A stretch of 44,763 nucleotides of DNA from Candidatus Abyssobacteria bacterium SURF_17 (GTDB lineage: Bacteria; Abyssobacteria; SURF-5). The DNA is taken from the NCBI GenBank assembly GCA_003598055.1, contig QZKI01000008.1:1-44763 (forward strand). Direction: 5' to 3'. This document shows, piece after piece, positions 15,035-23,525 of this stretch. The notes beneath the pieces are model-generated. The model was not told where the DNA came from. It worked only from the letters and a program-made list of their open reading frames with translations, and searched no databases. Each line of letters opens with the position of its first letter. Position 1 is the first letter of the stretch. Both the position numbers and the translations under genes were made by a program.

Positions 15035-15995
15035 AGACCTCATCTCCATCTTCGACCTCGCCAAAGAGGAAATCGAAGGAATCCTCTCTCTCGCTGCAAC
15101 ACTCAAGGATAAGTTCCGCAAGAACATATCGTACACACCTCTTGCAGGCAAGACGCTCGCCATGATTTTTGAAAAACCGAGCCTCCGCACGCGGGTCACA
15201 TTCGAGGCAGGCATGACACAGCTCGGCGGTCACGCCATATTCCTTGGCCCGAGCGACATCAATATCGGCGTCCGCGAAACAGCGGCAGACGTGGCGCATA
15301 ATCTCGAGCGCTGGGTTGACGGCATCATGGCGCGAACGTTCTCACACCAGACTGTTGTGGACCTCGCGCGGGAAGCCTCCATACCCGTCATCAATGGGCT
15401 CACCGACAGGCTTCACCCATGCCAGGTGTTGAGTGACTGCTTCACGCTTCAGGAAAAACTCGGATCCCTTGCCGGTCGAAAAGTGGCGTTTCTCGGCGAC
15501 GGAAATAACGTTGCTCATTCCTGGATATATGCCTCGGCGAGGCTCGGCATCAACTTCTCTATCGCATGCCCGCGCGGATATGAGCCGCTCCCGGAAATCG
15601 TCCGCGAAGCTTCGGCTGAAGCAACCTCGAACATCTGTGTGACCCACGACATCGCCGAGGCGCTTAGCGATGCCGACGCCGTCTACACCGACGTGTGGGC
15701 CAGCATGGGGCAAGAGAACGAGGCGGAAAAGCGGCGCACGGTATTCGCTCCGTTCCAGCTCAATAGCGCCGCACTCGCGCTTGCACGGCCGCAGGCACTC
15801 GTGATGCATTGCCTGCCCGCGCATCGTGGAGAAGAAATCATCGATGAAGTGCTCGATGGGCCGCAATCAATCGTATTCGACCAGGCCGAAAACCGGCTCC
15901 ACTGTCAGAAGGCGATACTGACCGCGCTGATGGCGAATACGAAACGAAAGGGAAAAGGCGAAAGGCGAAAGGCGAAAGGGCAGGTTTCTGGTTGA
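15015..15995 (+). CDS. argF: Ornithine carbamoyltransferase
   Basis: A 326-residue protein that makes citrulline from ornithine and carbamoyl phosphate. The carbamoyl-phosphate motif is FEKPSLRTRVTFEAG (about 54-68). Also present are HPCQVLSD (Gln and His of the active site), FLGDGNNVAHSW, the ornithine-binding DVWASMGQE, and HCLPAHRGEEI. The start at 15015 overlaps argD by 20 bases, with GGAGG 9 bases upstream. The C-terminus is odd: after the normal ending LTALMA, about 15 extra basic residues (NTKRKGKGERRKAKG) are encoded by a 7-base tandem repeat. That tail is probably an accidental extension. Confidence 0.96.
   Translation: MKALRRKDLISIFDLAKEEIEGILSLAATLKDKFRKNISYTPLAGKTLAMIFEKPSLRTRVTFEAGMTQLGGHAIFLGPSDINIGVRETAADVAHNLERWVDGIMARTFSHQTVVDLAREASIPVINGLTDRLHPCQVLSDCFTLQEKLGSLAGRKVAFLGDGNNVAHSWIYASARLGINFSIACPRGYEPLPEIVREASAEATSNICVTHDIAEALSDADAVYTDVWASMGQENEAEKRRTVFAPFQLNSAALALARPQALVMHCLPAHRGEEIIDEVLDGPQSIVFDQAENRLHCQKAILTALMANTKRKGKGERRKAKGQVSG
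15954..15979 (+). repeat. Heptanucleotide tandem repeat (AAAGGCG) in the 3' end of argF
   Basis: Three perfect copies of AAAGGCG (15954-15974) followed by a partial fourth encode the Lys/Arg/Gly tail of ArgF. Because 7 is not a multiple of 3, gain or loss of one unit would shift the tail frame and move the stop codon without touching the enzyme core. Confidence 0.8.
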
Positions 15996-16030
15996 GCTGA
16001 AAAAGAGTTGCTGCGTCGATAATGCTCAGT

Positions 16031-16055
16031 GTAGGGGCGCAATTCATTGCACTAG
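16031..16055. repeat. Short palindromic element between argF and argG
   Basis: GTAGGGGCGCAATTCATTGC, with the palindromic core GCAAT-TC-ATTGC, has the same design as the elements at 4920, 11611 and 20498. It sits 20 bases before the argG start within the operon. Confidence 0.5.
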
Positions 16056-16074
16056 CCGACCAGGATAGGGTGGC

Positions 16075-17283
16075 ATGAAGATGAAGAAAAATGTCAAAAA
16101 AATCGTTCTCGCTTACTCCGGCGGCCTTGACACTTCAGCAATACTCCGCTGGCTGCTCGACAATTACAGCGCCGAGGTGATTGCCTTCACCGCCGACCTC
16201 GGCCAGGGTGAAGAGCTCGACCCGCTCAACGAGAAGGCACGCAAAACAGGCGCGAGCAAGATATATATCGAAGACCTTAAAGAGGAATTCGTTCGCGATT
16301 TCGTTTTCCCCGCCGTGAAAGCGAATCTCACGTATGAAGCCACATACCTGCTCGGCACTTCCATCGCCCGACCGCTGATAGCAAAAAAACAAATCGAAAT
16401 CGCCCGCAAAGAGGGAGCCGACGCCGTAGCCCACGGAGCAACAGGCAAGGGGAACGACCAGGTCCGCTTCGAGCTTACCTACTTCGCGCTGGCGCCCCAG
16501 ATCACGGTCATCGCACCCTGGCGCGAATGGACGTTCACATCGCGGAGCGACCTGATTGCCTATTCGCGCGATTGCGGCATCCCCATCACGGTCACCGAGG
16601 AGAAACCGTACAGCAGCGACCGTAACCTCTTCCATATCAGTTTTGAAGGCGGCATCCTCGAAGACCCCTGGCGAGAGCCGCCGGAGGATATTTTCATCCT
16701 CACGGTTTCCCCCGAGCGCGCCCCCGACAAGCCGACATATATCGAGCTGGAATTTGAAAAAGGCGTCCCGGTTGCGCTCGACGGCGAGCGACTGCAACCG
16801 GTCGCACTCCTCAGCAAGCTCAATGAAGTCGCGGGGAAACATGGCGTCGGTCGTGTCGACATGGTTGAGAACAGATTCGTAGGAATGAAATCCCGAGGCG
16901 TCTACGAGACTCCCGGCGGAACCGTCCTGCACGTCGCCCATCGAGCCATCGAATCCATCACCCTCGACCGAGAAGTGATGCACCTGAGGGACTCGCTCAC
17001 CCCGCGATATGCCGAGCTTGTGTATTATGGCTTCTGGTTCGCGCCCGAGACGGAGCTGATGCGGAAAATCGTAGACGATACCCAGCAAAATGTGACAGGC
17101 ATGGTCAGGCTCAAACTCTACAAGGGCAATTGCACGGTGGCCGGCCGCAAGTCACCGCGCTCGCTCTACCATCCGGATTTCGCAACGTTCGAGCGTGAAA
17201 CGGTTTATAACCAGGCCGACGCAGAGGGATTCATCCGGCTCAACGCGCTCAGACTCCGCATCCGCGCGCTGCTCGGGCACTAG
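16075..17283 (+). CDS. argG: Argininosuccinate synthase
   Basis: A 402-residue protein that joins citrulline and aspartate with ATP. The N-type ATP-pyrophosphatase loop AYSGGLDTS lies near residues 12-20. [16 protein letters not shown] (about 123-138) binds citrulline/aspartate. Further signatures are [18 protein letters not shown] and [11 protein letters not shown]. The length and motifs fit the common bacterial form. The start at 16075 has AGGGTGG just upstream; an in-frame ATG two codons later is possible. It lies 79 bases downstream of argF, with a short palindromic element between them, and 14 bases upstream of argH. Confidence 0.97.
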   Translation: MKMKKNVKKIVLAYSGGLDTSAILRWLLDNYSAEVIAFTADLGQGEELDPLNEKARKTGASKIYIEDLKEEFVRDFVFPAVKANLTYEATYLLGTSIARPLIAKKQIEIARKEGADAVAHGATGKGNDQVRFELTYFALAPQITVIAPWREWTFTSRSDLIAYSRDCGIPITVTEEKPYSSDRNLFHISFEGGILEDPWREPPEDIFILTVSPERAPDKPTYIELEFEKGVPVALDGERLQPVALLSKLNEVAGKHGVGRVDMVENRFVGMKSRGVYETPGGTVLHVAHRAIESITLDREVMHLRDSLTPRYAELVYYGFWFAPETELMRKIVDDTQQNVTGMVRLKLYKGNCTVAGRKSPRSLYHPDFATFERETVYNQADAEGFIRLNALRLRIRALLGH

Positions 17284-17297
17284 AAAGGATGCCGCCG

Positions 17298-18680
17298 ATG
17301 CCAAAGAAACAGTGGGGTGGAAGATTTCAGAAAGAGCACGACCGACTGGCGCTCCTCTATAGCCAATCCATCTCGTTTGACTGGAGGCTGTACCCATACG
17401 ACATCGCCGGAAGCATCGCCCATGCCCGCATGCTCGCAGAATGTGGCATCATCAAGAAAACCGAAGCGAACAAGATAGCGAAGGCCCTCCGCGAAATCGG
17501 CAAGAAGATTGCCGACGGCGCGTTCACCTTCGAAGTCGACCTCGAAGACATCCACACTAACATCGAGGCCGCGCTTATGAAAAAGGTCGGCGCCGACATC
17601 GGAGGCAAACTCCACACCGGTCGCAGCCGGAACGACCAGGTAGCGCTCGATATGCGCATGTACATCCGTGATGAAGCGCTGACAATTGTGCAGCTTCTTC
17701 ACGAATTCCAAAAAGCGCTCATCCGCTTAGCCGAAGAAGATTCCGAAGTCATCATGCCCGGCTTCACTCATATGCAGCATGCGCAGCCCGTGCTGTTCGC
17801 ACATCATATGCTCGCATACTACGAAATGCTCTGCCGGGACGAAGACAGATTCATCGAATGCTTTCATTCGGCCAATGTAATGCCGCTCGGCTCAGCCGCG
17901 CTCGCGGGCACGAGCTTTCCCATTGACCGCAAGATGCTGGCGAAGGAACTCGGCTTCGACAGTATTTCCCAGAATAGCATGGACGCCGTGTCCGACCGGG
18001 ATTATCTCATCGAGTTCCTCTCTGCATGCTCCATACTCATGATGCACATCTCGCGACTGAGCGAGGAGCTTGTAGTGTGGTCCACGCCCGAATTCGGGTT
18101 CGTCGAGCTTGATGACTCGTTCACCACCGGCTCGAGCATCATGCCGCAGAAGAAGAACCCGGACATTGCCGAACTCGCGCGCGGGAAGACGGCCCGTGTC
18201 TACGGCAACTTAATGACGCTCCTCGGCTTGATGAAGGGACTGCCGCTTGCCTACAACAGCGATATGCAGGAGGACAAACCGTGTGTGTTCGACTCAATAG
18301 ATATTGTAAAGAGCACCCTACGCGTGTTTGCACGGATGATGGGATCAGTCACGGTCTACAGCGACCGGATGGAAGAGATGTGCCGCACCGGCTTCCTCAA
18401 CGCGACCGACCTGGCCGATTATCTGGTCAAGAAGGGAATGCCATTTCGCCAAGCACACGAGGTGGTCGGGAAGTTAGTCACACACTGCTTGGACCAGGTG
18501 CTCGCGCTCGAGGATGTCCCGCTTGAAAAGCTACGCCAATTCTCTCCTCTCTTCGACGACGACGTCTGCGACGCACTCCGTCTCGACAACATCGTCAACT
18601 CCCGCCGCCTCACCGGAGGCACCGCCCGTTCCAGCGTGCTTCATCAAATCCGGAGAGCGAAAAAGGACCTCGGAATCTGA
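17298..18680 (+). CDS. argH: Argininosuccinate lyase
   Basis: A 460-residue protein that splits argininosuccinate to arginine and fumarate, the last step of arginine synthesis. It has the fumarase/aspartase superfamily signature GSSIMPQKKNPD (about 277-288), which holds the catalytic Ser loop, plus HTGRSRNDQVALDMR and GFTHMQHAQPVLFAHH. I chose the ATG at 17298 (MPKKQWGGRF) because AAAGG lies 8 bases upstream and the family begins near WGGRF; an ATG 9 bases earlier is also in frame. It closes the fmdB-argDFGH operon; no clear terminator follows. Confidence 0.97.
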   Translation: MPKKQWGGRFQKEHDRLALLYSQSISFDWRLYPYDIAGSIAHARMLAECGIIKKTEANKIAKALREIGKKIADGAFTFEVDLEDIHTNIEAALMKKVGADIGGKLHTGRSRNDQVALDMRMYIRDEALTIVQLLHEFQKALIRLAEEDSEVIMPGFTHMQHAQPVLFAHHMLAYYEMLCRDEDRFIECFHSANVMPLGSAALAGTSFPIDRKMLAKELGFDSISQNSMDAVSDRDYLIEFLSACSILMMHISRLSEELVVWSTPEFGFVELDDSFTTGSSIMPQKKNPDIAELARGKTARVYGNLMTLLGLMKGLPLAYNSDMQEDKPCVFDSIDIVKSTLRVFARMMGSVTVYSDRMEEMCRTGFLNATDLADYLVKKGMPFRQAHEVVGKLVTHCLDQVLALEDVPLEKLRQFSPLFDDDVCDALRLDNIVNSRRLTGGTARSSVLHQIRRAKKDLGI

Positions 18681-18686
18681 CCTCCA

Positions 18687-18716
18687 TTGAAGGATGGGAA
18701 CTGCATCCGATATACT
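18687..18716 (+). promoter_or_regulatory. Possible sigma70 promoter for the MaoC-like gene
   Basis: TTGAAG (18687-18692), an 18-base spacer and TATACT (18711-18716) lie directly after argH. The predicted leader is about 77 bases. Confidence 0.5.
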
Positions 18717-18799
18717 AGACGGCGGGCCCACGTCGCGGGCGATAGAATGCCGTATCAAGTTCAACACTGACAAGAGCGCATCCTGGAGGTGAAGAAACA

Positions 18800-19261
18800 A
18801 TGGCAAAGACAGTGATCAAAGGCATTGAAGGTCTGAAAGCAATGAAGGGGAAAGAGGTCGGTGTGAGTGACTGGCACACGGTGACTCAGGAAGAAATTAA
18901 CACGTTCGCGAAAGCGACACACGACCACCAATGGATTCACATTGACCCCGAACGCTGCAAGCGGGAATCCCCATGGGGACAGACGATTGCGCACGGCTAT
19001 TACACAATCTCGCTGGCGCCCTACCTCCTGGGCCAGATGCTTTCGGTCGAAGGCGTGCAGATGGGCATCAATTACGGAATCAACAAGCTTCGTTTCCCCA
19101 CCCCTCTCAAAGTCGGGAGAAAGGTTCGCGCGCGTGCGGAGCTGATGGAGGTAGAGGACATCGCGAACGGGGTGCAGGCTACCCTCAAGATGACCTTCGA
19201 GGCCGAGGGCGAGGAAAAACCCAGTTGCGTGGCCGAGGTGATTTACCGATATTATGGTTAA
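18800..19261 (+). CDS. MaoC-like dehydratase / (R)-hydratase domain protein
   Basis: A 153-residue hot-dog-fold protein. The hydratase signature FAKATHDHQWIHIDPERCK (about 36-54) carries the catalytic Asp-His pair (DxxxxH). SPWGQTIAHGYYTISLAP follows, giving the Ser/Gly part of the motif. MaoC and R-hydratases add water to enoyl-CoA or related thioesters; the substrate cannot be read from the sequence. GGAGGTGAAG lies just upstream of the ATG. It is likely transcribed from its own promoter after argH. The neighbours do not suggest a fatty-acid or PHA pathway. Confidence 0.88.
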   Translation: MAKTVIKGIEGLKAMKGKEVGVSDWHTVTQEEINTFAKATHDHQWIHIDPERCKRESPWGQTIAHGYYTISLAPYLLGQMLSVEGVQMGINYGINKLRFPTPLKVGRKVRARAELMEVEDIANGVQATLKMTFEAEGEEKPSCVAEVIYRYYG

Positions 19262-19546
19262 TCACAAGCAAGAATCCCAGCGGAGCGGTATCCCTCACAC
19301 GCGGTAGCAGCATAATGCCGTGCGTGATATGATTTTTCAGAGGCACTCGCACCAGGAATGACACGGCGGATTTCGCGGAGAACATGTATTCAACAGGCCG
19401 GCGCGGCCACTTTGCTTGTGGCCTCCGGCGGAAGCAGGGCCGACGAGGCGCGAGAGCCGTGCGAAATCTAGCGTGAATGCTCCTGACGGACCCCGCGAGG
19501 AACGTATTGGGACGAGGAAAGGGGAATTTGTGAGAGGAGAAGGAAG

Positions 19547-19663
19547 ATGGGAGAACAGGGCAAGACCTACCGATGCAACATTTGCGGCCAGGAAGTGAAG
19601 GTGACAAAAGAGGGGGTTGGCACTCTCGTCTGCTGCAACGAAGATATGGAACTTGTGGACTAA
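19547..19663 (+). CDS. Desulforedoxin-like protein (38 residues)
   Basis: A complete 38-residue protein with the desulforedoxin pattern: YRCNICGQEV (Cys at 10 and 13) and TLVCCNEDMELV (adjacent Cys at 29 and 30). Four Cys in a CxxC...CC arrangement bind one rubredoxin-type Fe in desulforedoxin and in the N-terminal domain of desulfoferrodoxin. Here it is stand-alone: the stop follows directly, with no superoxide-reductase domain. GGAG lies 7 bases before the ATG. It is followed within 60 bases by a rubrerythrin gene, so it may act as an electron donor in peroxide or superoxide defence (inference). Confidence 0.85.
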   Translation: MGEQGKTYRCNICGQEVKVTKEGVGTLVCCNEDMELVD

Positions 19664-19717
19664 GAACACTCAACGCTTTATTTGCTGATCATTCTAGAGA
19701 AGGAGGAAAAGGGGAGA

Positions 19718-20176
19718 ATGGGAGACCGCAATTTTACCCCGCGTCAGATACTGAATCGGGCCATTGGCAAGGAAGTCGAAGCCAAGACCATGTATGAGAT
19801 TTACGCGCAAAAAGTGAAAGAGCCGCAGAGCAAGCGACTGCTCGAAGAGCTCGCACGGGAAGAGCTGGGGCATAAGCACGCGCTGGAAAAAATCAATCCC
19901 GATACCCCCGGAACCTTCAAGGCTCAAAAGATTTCGAGTTCCGAATTCAGCGACTTCTCCGACCGGCCAAAAATCACCAAAGAATCCACCATGCAGGAAG
20001 TCCTGCGGTACGCAATCGCTGAAGAAGCCGATGCGTTCAACTTCTACTCATCCTTGAGCAATTACGCTGACGATAAGAAGCTTCGGGACCTGCTCAACAG
20101 GCTCGCATCGGAGGAGCAGACGCACAAACAGCGGCTGGAGCGGATGTACGACGAAATGTTCCAACCGGATAACTAG
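19718..20176 (+). CDS. Rubrerythrin/ferritin-like diiron protein
   Basis: A 152-residue four-helix protein. The repeated iron-ligand helices are visible: EVEAKTMYEIYAQKV and LAREELGHKHALEKI in the first pair, then AIAEEADAFNFYSSL and LASEEQTHKQRLERM in the second. These give the E / ExxH, E / ExxH set of ferritin-like diiron sites. No rubredoxin domain is attached, so an external donor is needed; the adjacent desulforedoxin is a candidate. AGGAGG plus a G-rich stretch precedes the ATG at 19718; earlier in-frame codons overlap this site. Rubrerythrins reduce hydrogen peroxide in anaerobes. Confidence 0.88.
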   Translation: MGDRNFTPRQILNRAIGKEVEAKTMYEIYAQKVKEPQSKRLLEELAREELGHKHALEKINPDTPGTFKAQKISSSEFSDFSDRPKITKESTMQEVLRYAIAEEADAFNFYSSLSNYADDKKLRDLLNRLASEEQTHKQRLERMYDEMFQPDN

Positions 20177-20202
20177 CCGGAAAACTCGCGGAGGGATGAG
20201 CT

Positions 20203-20445
20203 ATGCTTGAATTGTATCAGAAGGAAAGCTGTCCGTTTTGCCAGAAGGTCCGTGCAAAAATGACGGAGCTCGACTTGGACTATATCTGCCGAAACGTCCG
20301 CGATGGGAGCAGCAAGAAAGAAGCTCTCCTCGAGAAGCTCGGCGGAAAGGTGCAGGTGCCTTTCCTGGTTGATACCGATAACGAGGTCGCCATGTATGAG
20401 TCTGAGGACATTATCAAGTATCTCGAGGAGAAATACTCTTCGTGA
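20203..20445 (+). CDS. Glutaredoxin-like protein
   Basis: An 80-residue thioredoxin-fold protein with the dithiol motif CPFC at about residues 10-13, the cis-Pro segment QVPFLVD (about 51-57) and a C-terminal ESEDIIKYLEEKY helix. This is the glutaredoxin/GST-N type. It lies 26 bases after the rubrerythrin gene with a GGAGG site, making a desulforedoxin - rubrerythrin - glutaredoxin operon for oxidative-stress defence. It is expected to be cytoplasmic and to reduce disulfides or mixed disulfides. Confidence 0.9.
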   Translation: MLELYQKESCPFCQKVRAKMTELDLDYICRNVRDGSSKKEALLEKLGGKVQVPFLVDTDNEVAMYESEDIIKYLEEKYSS

Positions 20446-20497
20446 CTCATGCAGCTACAGCAAATCCTTTCCACAGTTGGCAAGCGGGATAACCGTT

Positions 20498-20572
20498 TGT
20501 AGGTGCGAATTCATTCGCATGCGCTTGGCGGAAACAGGCTGAAAAACGATGCGAATGAATTCGCATCTATAC
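20498..20572. repeat. 75-bp inverted-repeat element (GCGAATTCATTCGC arms)
   Basis: TGCGAATTCATTCGCAT (20504-20520) is exactly inverted at 20549-20565, and the flanks TGTA and TACA extend the match. Each arm is itself palindromic (GCGAAT-TC-ATTCGC). The 28-base centre encodes nothing. It lies between the glutaredoxin and methyltransferase genes. The design is that of REP/BIME or small MITE elements, and related cores occur at 4920, 11611 and 16031. Confidence 0.75.
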
Positions 20573-20675
20573 AGCCGTGGGACGGATTCACAATTCTTCC
20601 TTTCAGGTTTTAGGGAGATCGCACTCGGGCGGGACGGCCCCCGGTTTGTATCTCCACCAAAGTGAAAGAGACATC

Positions 20676-21290
20676 GTGTCAACCAGAGAAAATTCCGAAT
20701 GGACAGGGATTCGGGGGAAAATAGGCGCATGGCTCCTCGATAATCCATTGAGAAAACGGCGCGAGGCACGTTTCTTAGACCTCGTTCTCGAATCTATCCG
20801 CGGAAACGAGACCGTTCTTGACGTCGGCGCGGGCAGCGGATTCTTCAGCATCCCTGTGGCTCAGAAGTTGAAAACAGGCTCGGTTGTTTGCCTCGACCTC
20901 TCGCCGGAGATGCTCGCGCGGTTGCAGAAGAAGGTTGAGAGACTGGGGCTCACCGACAGAGTACGCATCGCACAGAGCGAGGCTTCCTCATCGGGGCTTC
21001 CGGGCGAGTCCGTTGATGTGGTCATCTCAAACGCAGTCTTGCATGAACTCCCGAATCCAAAGGCAGTTTTGAAAGAAATCGCTCGAGTCTTGAAGCCGGG
21101 CGGCTCGGTCATGATTAAGGACTTCAACAAGGACTCCTTGCAGGGCAAGATTGTAAGCCTTTTTCACCATAAGGATGAACAGGGGCCGTTCACTCCGAAC
21201 GAGCTGAAAAACTGCTTGACAGAAATGGGCCTTCGTGACATCAAGACAATCCCCATAAAAGGTTCCTTCATTGCGACGGCCAGGAAGTGA
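20676..21290 (+). CDS. Class I SAM-dependent methyltransferase
   Basis: A 204-residue protein if started at the GTG 20676. Rossmann-fold motifs: motif I VLDVGAGSGFFSIPVA (about 48-63), the acidic end of strand 2 (CLDLSPEML), and motif II/post I DVVISNAVLHELPNPKAVLKEIARVLKPGG, as in UbiE/Methyltransf_11 proteins. It lacks the Cys set expected of arsenite methyltransferase ArsM, so I do not assign that role despite the ArsS-like gene elsewhere. The start is uncertain: the frame is open back to 20577, near the repeat element, and no strong ribosome-binding site is seen. Substrate unknown. A hairpin terminator follows. Confidence 0.8.
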   Translation: MSTRENSEWTGIRGKIGAWLLDNPLRKRREARFLDLVLESIRGNETVLDVGAGSGFFSIPVAQKLKTGSVVCLDLSPEMLARLQKKVERLGLTDRVRIAQSEASSSGLPGESVDVVISNAVLHELPNPKAVLKEIARVLKPGGSVMIKDFNKDSLQGKIVSLFHHKDEQGPFTPNELKNCLTEMGLRDIKTIPIKGSFIATARK

Positions 21291-21328
21291 ACCTTCACGC
21301 GCGTTGCTGAGCCAACAATAAACAAGAA

Positions 21329-21355
21329 AGAGGCGCTGCATTGAGCAGCGCCTCT
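21329..21355 (-). terminator. Rho-independent terminator between convergent genes
   Basis: AGAGGCGCTGC (21329-21339) and GCAGCGCCTCT (21345-21355) form a perfect 11-bp stem with loop ATTGA. On the minus strand it is followed by TTTCTTGTTTATT, so it best terminates the SGNH hydrolase transcript. It may also stop the plus-strand methyltransferase transcript. Confidence 0.88.
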
Positions 21356-21384
21356 TGTCTTCACGCTTCTGCAACGATGTCCGC

Positions 21385-22305
21385 TCAGCTTCCCTTCTGA
21401 TAAAGATAGAACGGTCCGACATTCCAGCTTTCGCGCGAAAGCGTTTTCTGTCCCTGTCCTGACGGATGGAAGCAGTCGAGACTGGACACATCCCCTTCGG
21501 TAAAGGGATAGATGAACGGCAGGTTGGTGAAGTAATAATAGTGATGCGGGTCGTTCGCGTTATATTCGGCGGTCACGTTCGCCAGAATGTTGTTGAACGC
21601 GATATTGCGGCTGCGGGTGTACTGCCGGTCGGCCTCGGTGTTCAGCGGGTTCAGCATCGTGCCGCATGGGAACAAGTTGAGCAGCGTCGTGAACCAGAGC
21701 ACCTCGCAATCCACGATTCCGAGCGCTTTCTTGTCTTTCGCCACCTCATAAAGCTGCCTGATGTCCACGATGGCGAGGACATAAACCGTCGCTCCATTGG
21801 GGAGCCCGTTTTTCAGGTTTTGCATACCGGCACGGAGGTTGGCCTCGAAGACGGCGTCAGACGGAATTTCCCACGGATAATTCTGGCAGACGTCGTTGTG
21901 GCCCATGAATACCGTCACATACTGAGCGCTCTGGCTCACAGCCTGAGCGGTCTGACCCGGGAAGTCGAACATGTCGGCTCCGCTGACGGCATCCATGTAG
22001 TTCGCGCGTCCCCAGCTTCCCCAATTAGCCGTGATTCGCTGATTATGGCTCTTCACGTTGGTATACCCGAAAAGCCATTCCCAGAAACCGTAGTAACCGT
22101 TGACCCAGCTTGCATTCGCATTCTGACCGTAATACTCCACGTCGATTCCCGCGCTGATGCTGTCACCGGTCGAGGCCAGGCGTCTCGGCACAAGCTGCGG
22201 GTCCTTCGCATAGGCGCTCGATGTGAGCATGAACACGAGCACAACCGTCAATGCGAGAAAAACGGCTGCGCCTGCATGCGTCCTTCGTACATTTCGCAAT
22301 GCCAT
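21385..22305 (-). CDS. Secreted SGNH/GDSL-type hydrolase
   Basis: A 306-residue protein. An N-terminal signal peptide (about 1-34, hydrophobic core AAVFLALTVVLVFMLTSSAYA) sends it across the inner membrane. SGNH blocks: TGDSISAG with the nucleophile Ser (block I), VFMGHNDVC (block III, the N oxyanion residue), and DCFHPSGQGQ near the C-terminus (block V Asp and His). The family includes esterases, lipases and carbohydrate deacetylases; the substrate is unknown. I chose 22305 because GGGGGG lies about 6 bases upstream; an earlier in-frame start lacks a site. Monocistronic by position, with its own terminator. Confidence 0.88.
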   Translation of the reverse strand: MALRNVRRTHAGAAVFLALTVVLVFMLTSSAYAKDPQLVPRRLASTGDSISAGIDVEYYGQNANASWVNGYYGFWEWLFGYTNVKSHNQRITANWGSWGRANYMDAVSGADMFDFPGQTAQAVSQSAQYVTVFMGHNDVCQNYPWEIPSDAVFEANLRAGMQNLKNGLPNGATVYVLAIVDIRQLYEVAKDKKALGIVDCEVLWFTTLLNLFPCGTMLNPLNTEADRQYTRSRNIAFNNILANVTAEYNANDPHHYYYFTNLPFIYPFTEGDVSSLDCFHPSGQGQKTLSRESWNVGPFYLYQKGS

Positions 22306-22466
22306 CAGTAACCCCCCTTTTTGTTTTCCCTGTACCGATACCTGTGAACCGCTCCTAAGGCAATTGGCCACGAGCTTTCATTCCATCCCCCCTTTCTCCG
22401 CCGTGTATGCGGAGCAGCCACACGCCTTCGTGCCGACGACGCACGAACCGTCCCGGGCACGCTCGC

Positions 22467-23525
22467 CTACGGCGCCTGACCGTCCGCTTGTTCAGCGCTT
22501 TGCTTGAGATGCCGGGCTTCTTCCTCCATCGTCTTCCTGAGCATCTCATACGGGAATGTTCCGCTCACGTATTGGCCATTGATGAAAATCACGGGGACGC
22601 TTGTGACGCCGGCCTGAACCCCGTCCTCGATGTCGTGCTTTATCTCGAGGATGTATCGCGCGTCATCGTGCGCGCTTACGTAATCAGCAGCGCTCACGCC
22701 GATTTCCTCAAGAATCTTCCCCAGGTCCTCCAGTTCAAAATCGCCGCCGAGCGAATAGATGCGGTCGTGGAATTCCCAGAACTTGCCCGCAGCGTGCGCC
22801 GTTTCTCCTGCCTCGGCCGCTCTGAGTCCTCGCTCGTCGAACATATTGATAAAGTCGCGATGAACCCATCGCGCGAGTCCCGGAAACTCCTCCGTGAGCC
22901 TCTGGATCTTCTGCGCGCTCTCGGCGCAGTGCTCACACGAAAAGCTCGCAAAATGAATAATCGTGATGGGTGCCTCGGGATTCCCGCGCAGTGGGTCGTC
23001 GTCCACGCTCACCTGAGCCCGTGGCTGTTCCGGTGGTTTGAGCAAGAACTGGTAGTCCGCTTTCGTGCGCAGTTCCTGCAGATAATCGAGTTTTCTCTGA
23101 ATTTTGGTGCGTTCAGAGAGGTAGAGCTTGACGCGTCCCTTCAGCTCAGCGCTCGGCTCGGTCGCAATTTTTCCCTGCTTGATATACTCGTCCACTTGTT
23201 CGTCCGTCGGCAGCTGAACCTTATCGTCGACTTCCGCCCGAAGCAGGTCATCCACGCTCATGTGACGTTTTTCGGCCTCTTCCACCAGCAAACGTTCGTC
23301 CACAAGGGCATCCGCCTCGGTTTTAAGCGTATCATAGATTTCCCATCTCAATCGGTAGAGTTTAAGGGCGGCCCGCGCCTCGACTTGTTCGCGCGCAATC
23401 GGCTCGCCGTTGAGGGTGGCGACGGCGTCTTGCTCGGCCTGCGCCAAAACCGACGCGAGCAAGATGACCAATCCCGTGACCAAGCTAAGGCTTATGGTCG
23501 GAAAGATAGTCCGTAACGATTTCAT
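22467..23525 (-). CDS. Periplasmic fusion: SurA/PpiD-like N-terminus with DsbA-type thioredoxin domain
   Basis: A 352-residue protein with a signal peptide (about 1-30). Residues about 33-165 are helical (ATLNGEPIAREQVEARAALKL, ALVDERLLVEEAEKRHMSVDDL), the pattern of SurA-type foldase N-domains, without a parvulin domain. A DsbA-like thioredoxin domain follows (about 185-330), with active site CEHC at 197-200 (FASFSCEHCAES) and cis-Pro loop SVPVIFINGQ. It probably forms or isomerises disulfides while holding the client (inference). The ATG at 23525 has AAGG 6 bases upstream and overlaps the end of the preceding gene by 41 bases. Confidence 0.82.
   Translation of the reverse strand: MKSLRTIFPTISLSLVTGLVILLASVLAQAEQDAVATLNGEPIAREQVEARAALKLYRLRWEIYDTLKTEADALVDERLLVEEAEKRHMSVDDLLRAEVDDKVQLPTDEQVDEYIKQGKIATEPSAELKGRVKLYLSERTKIQRKLDYLQELRTKADYQFLLKPPEQPRAQVSVDDDPLRGNPEAPITIIHFASFSCEHCAESAQKIQRLTEEFPGLARWVHRDFINMFDERGLRAAEAGETAHAAGKFWEFHDRIYSLGGDFELEDLGKILEEIGVSAADYVSAHDDARYILEIKHDIEDGVQAGVTSVPVIFINGQYVSGTFPYEMLRKTMEEEARHLKQSAEQADGQAP

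Noticed and set aside
20676-21290. Methyltransferase as the missing ArsM
   Set aside because: It has only scattered Cys residues and lacks the Cys set of arsenite methyltransferases; it is about 16 kb from arsS and on the opposite strand.
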